DNA of 64,000 nucleotides. Source: Neckera pumila (Eukaryota; Streptophyta; Bryopsida; Hypnales; Neckeraceae). The notes below the pieces were generated by a model. That model made no database searches, had not been told where the DNA came from, and saw only the letters and a list, made by a program, of their open reading frames with translations. Position numbers and translations under genes: made by a program. Location: assembly GCA_963969595.1 (NCBI GenBank), contig OZ018410.1:32678913-32742912 (forward strand). Direction: 5' to 3'. The number at the start of each line of letters is the position of its first letter. Position 1 is the stretch's first letter. This document shows, piece after piece, positions 12,590 through 26,006 of the stretch.

Positions 12590-13230
12590 TTAACCCCTAA
12601 ATGCCCAAGGCTTGTATTGAGTTTCTTGGAATTTGCTCTTACTTGAACAAAATGCCAACATTTTGATAAGTTGTATCAGTTTTATTTGAATTGTAACCGT
12701 ACAAATTCAAACTAGACATGTAAGAAAACACAACAATAGGAAAACATAACAATATCACTTATGGAGCAAAAGATTATAATGATTGACCATGAGGATGTTA
12801 AAACTGCAAAAGTGATGTAAAGTCTTTCAACCCTCTTTTAACAAGTCAAATCTAAAAAGCTGGTGACCAAAAAATTGAGGTTAAAGAGCCTAACTTGTAT
12901 AACCCCAATCAATTTATGGCTTCTTAAAATCTGCTCTATAATTTTTTTAAATGAATTTTGAATGCGAATTTTCTTCCAAGTTCTATAGTATTTGAGGCTC
13001 ATTTCTGAGAGCTTTCAACACTACGGGAAGTCAAGATTGCACTGGGTACCCTTGTACAAAATCATGAAAAGAAAAATCACTATCATTTATTTTCAAAATC
13101 AGATTTTTGATGCTAAACTAGACTTCTTCTAAAAATATAACCTACTAAAAATAGAAGCTTGGTTAGGTTTTATTTAACTTTAAAGTTTTGCAAGCACCAC
13201 ATTTGGGTGCCTCGGGCATTTAGGGGTTAA
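12590..13230 (+). mobile_element. TTAA-ended MITE family B, copy 1
   Basis: The element is 641 bp including both TTAA copies. The left end TTAACCCCTAAATGCCCAAG and the inverted right end TTAACCCCTAAATGCCCGAG are near-identical over about 22 bases. There is no coding content. A second copy lies inverted at 49986-50644. The ends resemble family A (TTAACCCCTAAA) but the internal sequence differs. Confidence 0.88.
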
Positions 13231-14200
13231 CCCCTAAAAGCCCATTGTCCCTTCAGGGGACAAATGTGTTTTCAGGCAGTTACAGGCTGAAGTTTTCTCT
13301 TGATTTTTTGAAAATTTTCTAGAAGGTAGAAAAACTGATTAGCTTCACGGGAATATAATTTTTTTCACAATTGGTGCCCGGGAACAAAAGTTATGACCAA
13401 ATAACCTCAAAACAGGGGACAGCGGGCAGCAAAAAAAATTTGCACTTTTGTTTTGTTTTTGTTTTTAGTATTTTTTCTCATATGTTATATTTTCTTCTAT
13501 CTAAAAAGCTTTGATTCATTTCATTTGGATTTGTTATGAGAAAGTTATGGACATTCTTGTTTTTCGGGCAGTTAGAGTATTCTTTTGAAAAAAATAACTT
13601 GTAGGATTCATTTCTGAATGCAATTTTTCAATTTTTTCAATTTTCTTTATTTGCATGGTTAACTTTACTTGCTAAAACAATCTGACCACTGGGATTAGTG
13701 CATTTTAATTCCATCTAAAATATATGAATATTTTAGATTTTCCTTCTATCTCGTACCTATAGTGACTGACGAAATTGAGTACTTTTGTGAAACATTTTCA
13801 TTCAAACAACCATACCATAAGCATCAATGGATAAAACCCAAAAGTGTACACATGAAAGTTGTAGAGCACAACATACAACACATTACCATGGAAGTTTGAA
13901 GAAAAAATTAGTTGTAATTTGAAAGAAAATTAATTCCAAAGTTTGCTATGTCAAAAACTCAGTTTTGTTCAACATAGTTTGGCTTTACTTTATCTTTTGT
14001 CAATTTTTTCTTAAAACTCCTAAAAAACTTTTTGTACCTTAGCATGTTGGTATACATCAATTTTGATTGTTGTATACAAAAATTGAAGGAAATTCACATT
14101 TATAGAGTTAAAAATATTAACAATTTAACAAACATGCAAATGATGTTGGTTCTCACAAAATTTGAGTTTTTTTGTGGAATTGAGAGCATGGGTTTTCATT
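13227..14200 (+). mobile_element. TTAA-ended element family C, left end abutting family B
   Basis: A new left terminus, TTAACCCCTAAAAGCCCATT, starts at the very TTAA that ends the family B copy. Internal sequence (for example AAAAGCTTTGATTCATTTCA near 13510) is distantly like family A. I did not find a convincing matching right end; a candidate decayed end lies near 14195-14230. The right coordinate is therefore approximate. Confidence 0.5.
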
Positions 14201-16004
14201 AGCCCTGGCAAAGAAAGTATAGGTTGAAAGTAAGACCACTTTTATATCTAAATGCCCTTGTATATGAAATATTTGTTGAATTGGGCAATGCGTACAATTT
14301 ATATTTTACAATTGTATAATGCATTTTTAAATTCAACTTTTGTGTTCAAAGACTAGAGTTCATGTTACATATAATTCATCCAAAGAATTCCAAAAAAATC
14401 CATCATCATTGCCTGTATTGTCTAAAAATTGCTAATTTTCTGAATGTCAACCATTGTTTTGTTTTTTCTTGTTTATTTGAGGTTGATGTTTATTGGCTTT
14501 AGATTGAAGGGGAAGATGCTTTATAGAATTCACATACACTAATGATAGATTCTGACAAATAACAATAGATAACAAAATCCAAAAATACCAACCATTAATC
14601 AATAACATCATGGCCCAAAGATGGAATGTGGACCCACTTCTTGTCATTACCGCACGAGGTAGAGGAACAACACATGCTCCATCAATGAAACTTCTTGACA
14701 ACAAACTCAACCTACCCGCAGCTGCTTCGAAATATACTTTTAAAAGAATCACCATCGCCATACAATATGCTGGATCAATCATCTTATATAAAAGAAAAAT
14801 AGAAAACAACCAACAACTCCCAATTGAATAAGAAATATTTTTAACATCCATCTCCATTGCACATATAATACAAATCCACATACTCGTTAATCTTGGTTAC
14901 TTGTAACTAGTGTCTATTCTCAAAAGGACACTTTATTTACGCCAACCTTCTTTGAAGACCGGAGTCCTTATCTATCTATTTATCTATGTTTTAAGAGACA
15001 ACTTCTTCATAGTGCTGACTAGGTGGCTATAAGGTAGACCAGCCTAATTCCATCTCCAACCCATTTCTACCACCCTGTTTTTGGCCCCATTTCCACCCAT
15101 TCCACCATCCAAATCTATCCAGAAGTGAGCCAATTCTATCTAGAAATCTAACAAAATCAATGCATTTATGTCATTTAGGATAATGTGGCAATAGCTGATT
15201 GGTGAATACCTAGATGCTTATAGGGACATAAGAAGGTGGTTATGGATTGTTATTAGGACATTTATGACCCTAGTCACGGGCGCTTTAGTAAAACACTTCA
15301 AAAATTCACAGAAATTACAATTTTGATCAGAAAATTATAATTTCACTTGGGTTTGATTCATGAAACATGCGCACACCTCTGAAAAATATATGTCTCTCAT
15401 GGAATTAGCCTTAAGATAGTCAAATTGCAAATCAGGGTGGTAATAGGTTGATCTACCTTATTTAGATTGTTGTCAGTAAAAAATCGGCAGTTTCTATCAG
15501 TGGTTGGCAATCAAGGACGAAACATCAAAGTGAGTCAATATACACAAAATCTTGAATAAATATCGGTGCTTCAAAGAACCCCTCATTGAATAAATATTGT
15601 AATAAAATGTGGACAGTAATAATAATTTAATGAGAATTCCAACAAAAGAAACTACTATGATCTCTCTCAAACCCAAACAGCACAGAAGACTTGAATGCAA
15701 TAGTGTATGCCAAGCTACATTGCTACCTCTTGCAGTATTTTCCAGTTAACTTTTCACAACTTGGAGGACGAGCTCATTTCAAGGTTGCAAACGATCGTCA
15801 AGAAAATCATACGATGCTTGTCAAATGTTTATCAAGCTGGCGCATAAAGCCTAAAATACTCTAGAAGTGCAAAGGAGACTCACACCAGGTGGCCCAGGGA
15901 GGGAGCACAATCATCTGTTTTAGTGGTCAATGGGAAACAATGACCAACGAACTTCAAAACATGCGATGGGAGGAGATGCGCCCAAAGTTACTGATGATAA
16001 TCAG
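14201..16004. other. Intergenic DNA and probable 3' UTR of the DCD-kelch gene
   Basis: At 14447-14881 there are overlapping open frames on both strands (144 codons minus, 73 codons plus) that I cannot assign. The plus frame contains a compositionally protein-like stretch (RWNVDPLLVITARGRGTTH) but has no start context or partner exon. DNA next to 16004 is probably the 3' UTR of the gene that follows on the minus strand. Confidence 0.4.
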
Positions 16005-19000
16005 TTATATAACTGCGGCCGCAACAAAGTTTCTGTTGATCATGTTACCCATTGGTATAGATAGCCATCCTGTTGCTTCACTGAAAGCCTCCATCTGCCA
16101 GTGAAATCAAACAACCAAACACCCATGAACCTGTGGACTAGAGAACATCACGCTAACAAAGCTGAAAATGTTTTCTTCAGATTGAAGATGTGTAAAGTTC
16201 ACTCGTAAGTGCTCAAATGGACAAAAAAAAATCGTTTGCATACCTGTCTAAGTAGGGAAAGCCTAAAATTGCCACTTTTTCTACTGTGAATAGTTTCTAT
16301 TTTAGATTAGTGAAGATTTTATATTTTCTGGTTTAGAAGCATTGGAAGCGATAGGACACGGATATCAATGCGTTTGGATCCCGTAAGGGTCAAAAGTCTC
16401 TTTGGTAGATGTTCTAAACTCGTTTCTTCAAGAATAGGTAACATATTGACTTAGGAGATATACTCACTGTCATCATGTGATTAAGTGGCGCTTTTAGGCA
16501 CGGGGGTGTCCCTACCATGTAGGAGTTGCAATAAATCATTTAGGATGCCTCAAGAAGTAATAAAAAAAATGTACAAATAGAAAGAAGAAATCGTAACCTA
16601 AAATTTCGATCAATAAAAATGAGTTACAGTAATCAGCTCTTCGCTTCCAAAGTGAACTCTCTATTATTAGCTTGGGCATGTAATTGTTCAGAGGTTTAAT
16701 GGAGATTATTGAATAAAGAAGAGAACTCCGTAAGAGTTTACCTGCATTTTACTTGTTTGGAAAGACTGTTTCATAAATTCCATTCCACCCAGCGTGTAGA
16801 TTGCATCACCGAAACTCACAGATGCCCCATAAGCGCGAGCACTAATCATAGGAGGTCCCTGGATGGTCACAAAACAAGCGTCAGTGACTGGAAGCTGCAT
16901 CTAAATATTTTCTATAATTGATCCAAGCTTCAGAAATAATAAGACGATTCCTCTGAAGCTCCGTCGTGATGGAGCTACAACCAACCGTAACTGCCCAAAT
17001 GGGTAAAAGTAAAGGCTTCCACATCCATGGGAGTTGCAATAAATCGTTTAGGAAGCTTCAAGGAAGGTAACAAAATGTACCAATAGAAAGAAGAAAACAT
17101 ACATCAGCTAATGATATGTGTCTTCTTCTTGTCAACTGTTAGCATCCCAAGTGGACTTGGGCACTAAGGGGTTATTGTCTTACCAAGAAATGAATCAATA
17201 TTTCATTTGCAGAAATCACCTATTTTGTGCTACAAGGCTATCTGAGTACTAGTGTTGCGGATCTTACCGGCATCCACCTATTAGCACGTGGGTCGTAGAC
17301 TTCTACCGAGTTCAGGAAACCTAAACCGCCATCAAAGCCTCCAAGCGCATACCTGTGCAACGATGTTCACACCTTTTCATACACAAGTATATTGCATAAA
17401 AATTTACATCATATTGTCCTATAGCATTAGAGAGATTCTGGTAGGATGAGCCCTGCAGGCATATTTGACTAAACATAGATGATTCCTCTTACAGATTGTC
17501 GCTGAGGCAAGCTGCTGTCAAACTCCCTCGTCGAACGCTCATGGGCGAAATTGCTGTCCAAATACCTTCTCTAGGATCAAACCTTTCCGCACTCCTGCAT
17601 TTACAATGCGAAACACGTAAATACAAACCCCGAAGACGTATACAAAATGGGTATGCAAAAGGGAAACTATGTGATCATCTTAGGATATATGCAACTTGCA
17701 ACGAGAAAGACTGGGGAATGCGCAGGGTTGAAAAGGTCATAAACATACGCCAGATAATTTACTCCATCGAAACCACCGAGTGCATAGATGGCCCCATTGA
17801 GCTCCGTTGACGCGACACAAAAACGCTGATCCAAAGGAGGAGCAAGTGCAAGAGTCAAAAATTAGAAATAGCGAATGAGGTACGTAATGTAATCAAACAT
17901 CTGCCTACAAATACTTTGAGGTATAAGTTCCTATGCAGTTCAGTTCAAGCATATCCAAAAGATCATTCAAGAATAAATGCCTACAAAACCCGTTAATGGC
18001 ATCAAAACGTAACATCTAAAATGATCCACCTCCAAAAAACAGTTCAAGAACATCTGAAGTGATTTGTTCTAGTCAAAAAGAGAAACCGTTCTCTAGTAAC
18101 AGATAACACCGTCATGGATTAGAAAAGTACTCTTTCAAGCATCTTTGTTGAGGCAGTCCAAGTACCAACAATCGGATCCAAGCATTCTGTATCATTAAAA
18201 GATGTGGAACCATTTCCCCCTCCAAGGGCATAAATCTTGTCACGAACAGTTGCCCCTCCTAAGCTCCCACGCTTTATAGCCATGCTCGGACATGTCTCCC
18301 ACTTATCACTCACAGTACTGTAACGCTCAACTGCAAATACATTCAAGAGTTCCAAGTGAGGCGCAAATTTTGGGTAGGCCTACCAAGTTAACGGATACAA
18401 AATCAACGAATCATGCCAGCGTGTCATGCACACCATGAAGTCAGAAGGTGAAGATACATACCACAATCAGACCAGGATGTACCATCCCCACCTCCATATA
18501 AATAAATACAGCCATGGCAGATACTTGTGGCTGCGTAGGCCCGACATCCAAGTAAAGGTGCAACATTCCTTAATTGATTTGTCAGTGGCGAATATGCCAC
18601 AACGGTATCAAGCCAAACATCAGCCAAACCACCCAATATGAACAATTCTTGTGGTTGCGGAACCCGTTGCGCTGTTGAGATAGGGTACTTGTCTGCATAC
18701 GGCCCTGAAGTTGAAAGGTACAACAGCTTGTTGCTGTGCTCCTGTCCTTGCGAATTTAGTGTGTTAACTTGCAGTCTTAGTTCACTCATCTCTGATCTCA
18801 GTTTCGAAAGTTCGGCAGCCATGTCCAGCTAAACCAAATCACCCAGCCACAAGTGAGAAGCAGTGCAATAAATATTGTCAGTACCATTCCCTGATGAAAA
18901 CCAGTGATCCACACTCAATTTACCTTCAGCATATCCCGCTAGAATAAATGAAAATAGCAATGTCGGCGCAATAAAATACTCTCCAAGTAATAACAAGAAC

Positions 19001-21984
19001 AGTACGGTAACAAGGATACTAAACCTCTTCAAGTAGCACCACTGCGTAAGCAAAAACTGATAGAAACTCTATATTATAAAAATCCAAAACACCTACTTGT
19101 GATTGTTCTAGCAGAGAATTGGTGGATTGTAGCTTCTCAACAATCTTCTGTTGTTCAAGTTGCTGATCAGTGCGTGCCCGCAACTCAAGCATTAACTTGC
19201 GTAAGTCAATCGATTCTTGTCGCATCTGTCCAGCAACAAGATCATTCAGAATGAGTAATACTGACTCAAGGAAAAGAACTACGAAATAGAACATACATGT
19301 CACAAAAGGATACTCATAAATAGGTAGGTACTTCAACCATATAAAAGGATAACAAACTTTAAATTCGAGCAGCACAAATAAAAAAGACTTCGGAAGCTTT
19401 GAAGAAGTAAACAAAGGTACCAATAGAGAGAAGCAATCATACCCTACGTTGTTGGACGCTTGAAAGATGTTTGGACAATGTTCTAAAAGTTACTATACTC
19501 AACCTACTACACTGACACTGATTTGTCCTATTAGTGTGTGTTACGAAATAAACTTACATGTGTTGAAGAGTCTTCACAAATACCATTGGTAAGAATATTC
19601 CTCTCATTTCGCAACAAACACTACTAGGACAAATCAGTGTAGCTTTCAAAGTGGATTTTTCTACATTTAGCTTGGGCACAATCAACCGCTACCAGAAGTG
19701 AGTGACAGCTCTACCTGAGCAATGGTACCAGCGGAGGCTTCCAAATTTCGCTTGAAAGCTGTAGCTGTATTCATATCTACTGCGCTAGTTGTGACCCAAA
19801 GCCTCTCACGGTCTTCTTTAAGCAAGGCTTGCTCCATGGCGGCGCTTTCTTTGGCTTGGCGCTCCCAATCAGCAGCAGGCAATCTCATAGAGGTAAGAGC
19901 CACAGCCATTCCACCGCTAGATTCAACGTCATTCTGAGGATTGTATTGAAATCCACCTTGCGAACTATCTCTCTGCTGAGAATTAACACTAGAGATGTCG
20001 AGTCCTTGAAATTTATCTAACACCAGGGAGGACTGTTCCTGCTGCGCCTCAGCCCGAGAAGGGGCAAGCCTCTGCAACTTCTCTAACACTTGGCGCTTCC
20101 GATCAGCTTTATCCAATTCTTGCCTATCACTGGAATAAACGTTGCCAGATTCATTATTCTTTACATCAGACGTTTGGCCTTGGGTGCCTGTTGTGACCCC
20201 CAAACCGGGAAAGTCCGCCTCTTGACTAAGTATAAGTTCTGGGTATTCATTATCGTCACTCGGTCCGTCAGAGACCTGTTTTGAGGCATTAAAAAGATTT
20301 TCAGGGCTATTTCCAGAAGTTTCCTGCTTGGCTTTACCAGGAAGATGGAAACTAATAGATTTCACATCATCCGCAGTTCCTTTCCTTGTGTCTAAAGATC
20401 CAACCTTTTGCCAAGCATTACCTATAGCTGGAGTAAATATCTTAGGCTTTCCCCAGGCGTCCCCCTCACTCTCTCCGGCTTTCTTCCATCCTTTCACTGA
20501 AACTCCAGCTTTTTGTTGGTAAGAGACAGTGCTAATTGAGATAGACTTATTAGGGCCTTGCATATTTTTCGTGAAAAGTGCTACCAAATGATCTTTCTGA
20601 GAGATTGTCAACTCAAAAGTAAACTTCACCTCAGCAAAGTAATTATCCAAAATAGCTTCTTTGAAAACTGATTCTGGAAGTGGACTACAACTTTGTCGAA
20701 TCTTGAATTTAACCTGCCATCAGGAAAAAAAGGTGGTCACTTATATAATCGAAAAGCTCCTGGAGCAGTCTCACAGATACAAACACTACAAAGATTACTA
20801 AGAGAATAAAAGGTGCATCACGTATTAATTAATATGCTTAAGGTTCAGTAGCAGCTTGAAGAGGTCACATTCGTCTCTACAAAAAAGTCGCAATAACTAC
20901 AAACTGAAGAGAGAGACTTTAGCCAATCAGACCGAAACTCACGACTCTGTTGGAAAAGTTCTCGACATGAAACATTTGGGCTGAAGAGGATACCTTCACA
21001 TCAATGACCACTATATCTCCTACAATACACAGCACAGTAAAAAAAGGTTGGAGGAAACAATCACCTGAGCTGGAAAATTGGTTTTGCCTTTACCCTCAGT
21101 CCAGGCACTGGGATCTATGTTGAGAGCACCCTCTCCAACCGCCTCATAGATTCCATGAAGTAAGCGTCCAGAGTAATTGAACAAGAATAAGCACATTCCA
21201 GGTCGAATATGTTGCACATACTTAATATGCTGCATAGGCAACCCTGCAAACAAAAGTACGATAAACACCTAAGCAGACTTAAATCTTAATTTCTAATTAA
21301 TTCAATAGACAAACAATTCTAGAGTAAGTCACGTATTCATGAGTTATTAGAACGACATAAAGCAAAGAACTCTCAAAACAGTCCAAAACTAACTACATTT
21401 TAAGCCCTAAAGCACAAAAAGATTAATAATAATGAAAAGACCAAAGCAATTAGTTACATTATGAAAATATATAATTTCAGATGGGGATAATTTTCTATCA
21501 GCAGAATCAGCAAAGAACATGCATATGACGGTCAGAAATATTCAAAATTAGACTAAAGATAGCCCCTATATGAGCAAGTCAAATTGGGCGGGTTTAGGAT
21601 CATCATAATGATCCTAACCGAAACAATTGCTCGGGTAACTAAAACAGGCTAAGCATTAAGGATCATACTGATGTTATAAAACATCTCAAGCACAGAACCC
21701 TCAAGCCAGTCGAAACTAACCCAAGCCACAACACTGTTTCCAGCCATTGAGGTTGCCCACTACTAATTCTTGTAGAAATCTTAAACCCTAGAAATGAGAG
21801 AAGGGTTACCGAAGAGACTCTTGGTCAAGCATTCGTTCATGGTGACATGAGTGCACCCAAAGATGACACCTCCCAGTTCCGATTTCCCCAACATCCGCTG
21901 CGGTGGGGGGCCCAGAGCTGCACCTCCACTCGGTCCAGCGCTTGCAGGAGTGAGGAACGTTTGGGTTTGCCTCCCCGCCCCCAT
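16005..21984 (-). CDS. DCD-domain / coiled-coil / kelch-repeat protein, 11 exons, 839 aa
   Basis: Exons (5' to 3'): 21984-21810, 21243-21065, 20713-19715, 19225-19097, 18828-18462, 18330-18131, 17825-17749, 17594-17493, 17352-17268, 16858-16742, 16094-16005. Every junction has GT and AG and all phases agree. The start MGAGRQTQTF matches the N-terminus I know from plant DCD-kelch proteins (Arabidopsis AT5G01660 type), and an in-frame TGA lies upstream. Residues ~35-165 are a DCD domain (GGVIFGCT, YVQHIRPGMCLFLFNY, LHGIYEA, NIDPSAW, FPAQV). A long acidic/Ser-rich linker lies in exon 3. A coiled coil (~452-540) precedes about six kelch repeats with GG and Y/W signatures, for example IYALGGG and IYALGGFDG. 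DCD proteins are linked to stress, hormone and cell-death responses; the molecular role of this subgroup is unknown. The acceptor of exon 10 has an alternative about 40 bases upstream. No lesions are seen. Confidence 0.92.
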
Positions 21985-22690
21985 TGCACTGGATTCAAAT
22001 GTCGCAAGTCAGTCTACAACACTGCCTCCTCCGACTCGGTATCCAGCACTACCTCATTGCTTTTCTCGCCTGCAAAAAATGAATCATGTAGAGTAGAATC
22101 AAGTACAGTAAGATCCCGGTACATGCCACCTACTTCCTCAATTCGATCAGTGATCCTAATTGCGCAACTCACCTTTAAAATCTCTTCGCTCAAGTTTCTG
22201 TCACGTATCTCCGACAAAAGAAGCAATCCCTAACCCCAGAGACAGGGACTGCAATATCTCTCAATTCCAGAAACCCAGAACCGCAGCGAAACAATCCACC
22301 ACTCTCAACAATATCAACAACCTCAACAACAGAAATAACTCCAAACACGAAGGTCGGATTTCTAAACCGTCACGAGGTGTGCACCATGAGTACGGAGCAA
22401 GGCATGCAACAGGAACAACCGGGATCAAAGGCTTCGTCTGAAGTTGAAAGGAAATCGCACCAAAAGCGGTTTCTGCAGAAATGGTGAAGGAAAATGGTGG
22501 ATCCTTGGAATCGTGTGACGATAACGATGCAGCAATGACTGACCTTCACAGCTCCAAACTCAGAGAAGAAGAAGAGGAGCGCGAACTGGGAAGGACGTTT
22601 TGCTGTCCACAGAGAACAGGAGAAACGGAAGAGATGGCGATGTGTCACACGCTTTCCATTAAGAAAGTCCCAAGTGAGTTAAGGTGAAAA
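21985..22690 (-). other. Probable 5' leader and promoter of the DCD-kelch gene
   Basis: The DNA upstream of the DCD-kelch ATG is more balanced in base composition than the AT-rich DNA beyond 22690, and it has open frames on both strands. A 70-codon minus frame (22014-22226) ends in a stop before the start codon and is out of phase with a clean join, so I treat it as leader sequence, possibly a 5' UTR with an upstream ORF. No TATA box was identified with confidence. Confidence 0.4.
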
Positions 22691-23043
22691 TACCCAAAAA
22701 TTTCGAAATAAGGAATTCAGCATAGTTGGCTTCAAGGGGAAAATAAATTTAAATTAAATTAAATTAATTAAAAGTGTAGTACAAGCAATTGGAAATCATG
22801 AATTTAATAAAATAAAATGGATAAGCTATGTAATTACTATGAATTTTCAAAGTTGAAGCTCCCAAAACCATCTCTTAACTTAGGCATAAAACCAAAATCT
22901 TGGGAATTAATAGTCAACCAATGATAATTAAGTAATAGAATAGTTTAATCACTTTAATGGCACTTCAAGGTGCACTTTCAATGGAAGACTATTTATTAAG
23001 AATGGGTATACAAATGATTTTGAGTGGATTAGGTCACTATACC

Positions 23044-23975
23044 TTAATCCCTAAAGTTCTATGACTATGTTTTTACCAAAAACACTTGAAAACTGCCATT
23101 TTAGTACAAGTACCCAATTTTAAAAAAAAAATCTTTTTTGGACACATGTAACCATAGGACCTTGTAGTATGCTGCCTTGAGAACATGTGGTAAAATTTCA
23201 GAAATTTCCGCCACGTGGATTGCAAGATATAAGCATTGAAATTCACTGAAATTATTTTTTGGGCCTTGCAAAAAATAGGATAGCCGCACTTCACAAGCTC
23301 ACTTTTTGATGAAAAAATGTCCAAAATGGTGGTGCTTGTATAGATTCTTTTTTCTAGACAAGTTGGCTATATGCTTGAAAATTTTCAAATCATTTGAAAT
23401 TGTACAGCATACAGGAAAAAGATAATAAGTTGACAGCAATAGAAAATGATTCAAAATACTAAATTGTCAAGAATTTAATTATGGAATTGAAAAATGCCAA
23501 TTCCAATGGTTGCAATGTTGTAATAAACAATCTACATCCTAAGATATTATTTTTTTCCAAAAATATTGAAAATTTAGTATAATAAAGGACTTCAAAATTT
23601 ATTTTAGAGTAGAAAATTCATAACTGACCGCAAACTAGAAATCTTCATAACTTTTTACTCATTGATCAAAATGGGATGATTCAAAGCTTTCCATGTATAC
23701 ATAACTCTAGAAAACCAATATCAAATTTTTGTTTTTGAAAAAAGTGGTTTTTTTTTAGTTGCCCGGACTGCCTAGTTATAAAAAAAAGTAATATATTAGA
23801 CCATAACTTTTGACTCACATTTCCAAATGTCATGAAATTTAGTGCATATGAAAGATATTCCTTGTCCCCACCTTCTATTAATATTTGGGCCAGAAATATG
23901 GAAATTCCTAGTTACACATACCTACCCAAAATTTCTATGTAGCCAAAAAACGCATGTTGGTCCATTAGGGGTTAA
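23044..23975 (-). mobile_element. TTAA-ended MITE family A, copy 4 (inverted)
   Basis: The 932-bp copy is in reverse orientation. Read on the minus strand it starts TTAACCCCTAATGGACC and ends AACTTTAGGGATTAA. All internal blocks of copies 1-3 are present in reverse, including the reverse of GATCAATGAGTCAAAA near 23660. There is no transposase. Confidence 0.85.
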
Positions 23976-26006
23976 AGCATCTAAATAAACAATTCAACAT
24001 TGTTTGTATTATTAAGTAATTGAATTTTCAATTGGACTTGTTGGAAGTCAAAAAAATATTGTAGATTCTCTTCTTGTGTATTTATTGAATATTGGATGAA
24101 TAAACTATGAATTTTCATTTTCAAAGTGTTGAAAATGGGTGCTTTTAAAACCAACGTCCCCTAGACACTCATAAATAGTGAGATTATATATTCGGCAAGA
24201 ATCTATAGGGATCAATTTTAAAAAGGGATGACAATTAGGTGTAGTTATCCAAATATGGCATCTAATCTAAAGTCAAATTTGAGCCATCATAACATATATT
24301 TATCTAATCATTATGTACAAAGTAGGGGCACCTACAAATGTTATTTTATTTGTTATGCATAGTTTTTATTATTGATAAAAAACGTATGTATTGTAATAGG
24401 TAAATGAAGGAGATTTCAATGCATTGAAGAATACATCATTTAAATACCTAATACAAAAGCTTTGAAGGACCAAAAAAATTGGTAGATATTCTAAAATTAT
24501 TTCTTCAACAATAGGTACATATTGATTTAGGAGTTGCACACTCTAAGAACATTTGTTTGTAAAGGACTTGAGGACACCTAGCACATTTTAGATGTCCTTA
24601 TCTATATATTAGACCCACTATATATTTCAATTGAGATACCTTGGAGAAAGCCTCTTGAAATTCATGGTTTGTCTTTGAAAGGGTGCTTAGAAACTTTGAG
24701 CTTTATAGATGGTACAAAATCATGCGTACCTTGGTCATCAATTTATAGAAGGAAAGACATACATCTAATTGACAAAATCTAATCGCATAAACATATATAG
24801 ATTATTTTTAAATATCCTAAAATAAAAAAGTTATAAATATAAATAAAGCTTTTTTTAAATCCACTTGATTGTGCTTTGCTTGCTTGATTACTTTTAAAAA
24901 AATTATCACTCGTCAATTAAGATAAAAGGAGCATAAAAAATTGATGTTCTATTTGCTAAGTGTGCCTTTAATGTATGTATCTTTAAAACCAAGTAAATTT
25001 GTCTAACATCAATGACTTTTGGTTGAATTGGTTGGATTTTTAATCATTTATATATAAACATTAGAAAGAATTCGGGCCCTCTAAAGGGCCACGAGTTCCC
25101 ATGAGTTCTCCACAAGTTTTGAATAGTCCCCAACTGTTGAAACTACGCCACTACAGCAAGGTGACATGGCCAAACTTCGGCCACATCAAATTTTCCAAAA
25201 AAATAAATTGAAAATATACTTTTTGGATAGATTATACCACTGTTCACAGCATGGGAACAAATTGGAGAATGGGCTTGAAACCGCCCTTTTTTGGCCCCAA
25301 ATCCCTTCTAATGTTAGTGCTAAATTTAGCTAAAGTCCAAAAATAAAGATTGAATTTTATATACAAAAGTTCTTCAAGGTTTGAATGGAATTAGTAGCTT
25401 CTTTTAGATTCATAACATCTTTGAGTGCCTTTTCTTTGGACATTGTGCAACATAGATCTGCTTCTTTTTTCAAATTATTAGAGTTTTCTTTTGTGTACAC
25501 ACTTGAAACTGAGCCATTATGCTTCAATGTGAAGCAAAAGGATACCACCAAGTGTTTTATGTGTAGTTTTAGTATATTTTCTAATGGAACCAATTCATAA
25601 TGTAATTTATCTTGAAATGATTGGCGATGAGCATTTTAGCCAAAAGATACCTAAAATTTATGCCAAGCCCATTTTTAGATGAATCAAACATTATTCACCA
25701 ATTGTAAGGAGCTCCCTTTTAAATTATAGAAAGTCCAGATATAAAAAAAAGCATATTCTTCCCCAAGATGATGTGTGCTAACTTTTTTTGGCACATAGAG
25801 GGATTCTTCTTATATTTTGGGTCTTGTAAGGTTTTTAGGAACCAGAGCTACATTCTAAACAATGTTATAAATTCAAGGAAATTCTAAGAGACTTAAATGT
25901 TGTGCACTTTTATAGCCATAGTAGATGTAAATATTGTCCATATAACTCTTTTTTTTGGATTGAATATAATATTGACTTACATTCTTTAGTTTTTCAATTT
26001 TGAAGC
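23976..26006. other. AT-rich intergenic DNA
   Basis: I see no gene. Overlapping short frames at 25357-25600 on both strands have no recognisable motif. This is the DNA into which the LINE inserted. Confidence 0.5.

Noticed and set aside
14447..14881. Overlapping 144-codon minus and 73-codon plus frames
   Set aside because: Neither has splice partners, upstream signals or a family I recognise, and they are mutually antisense. I left them as non-coding, though the plus frame has protein-like composition.
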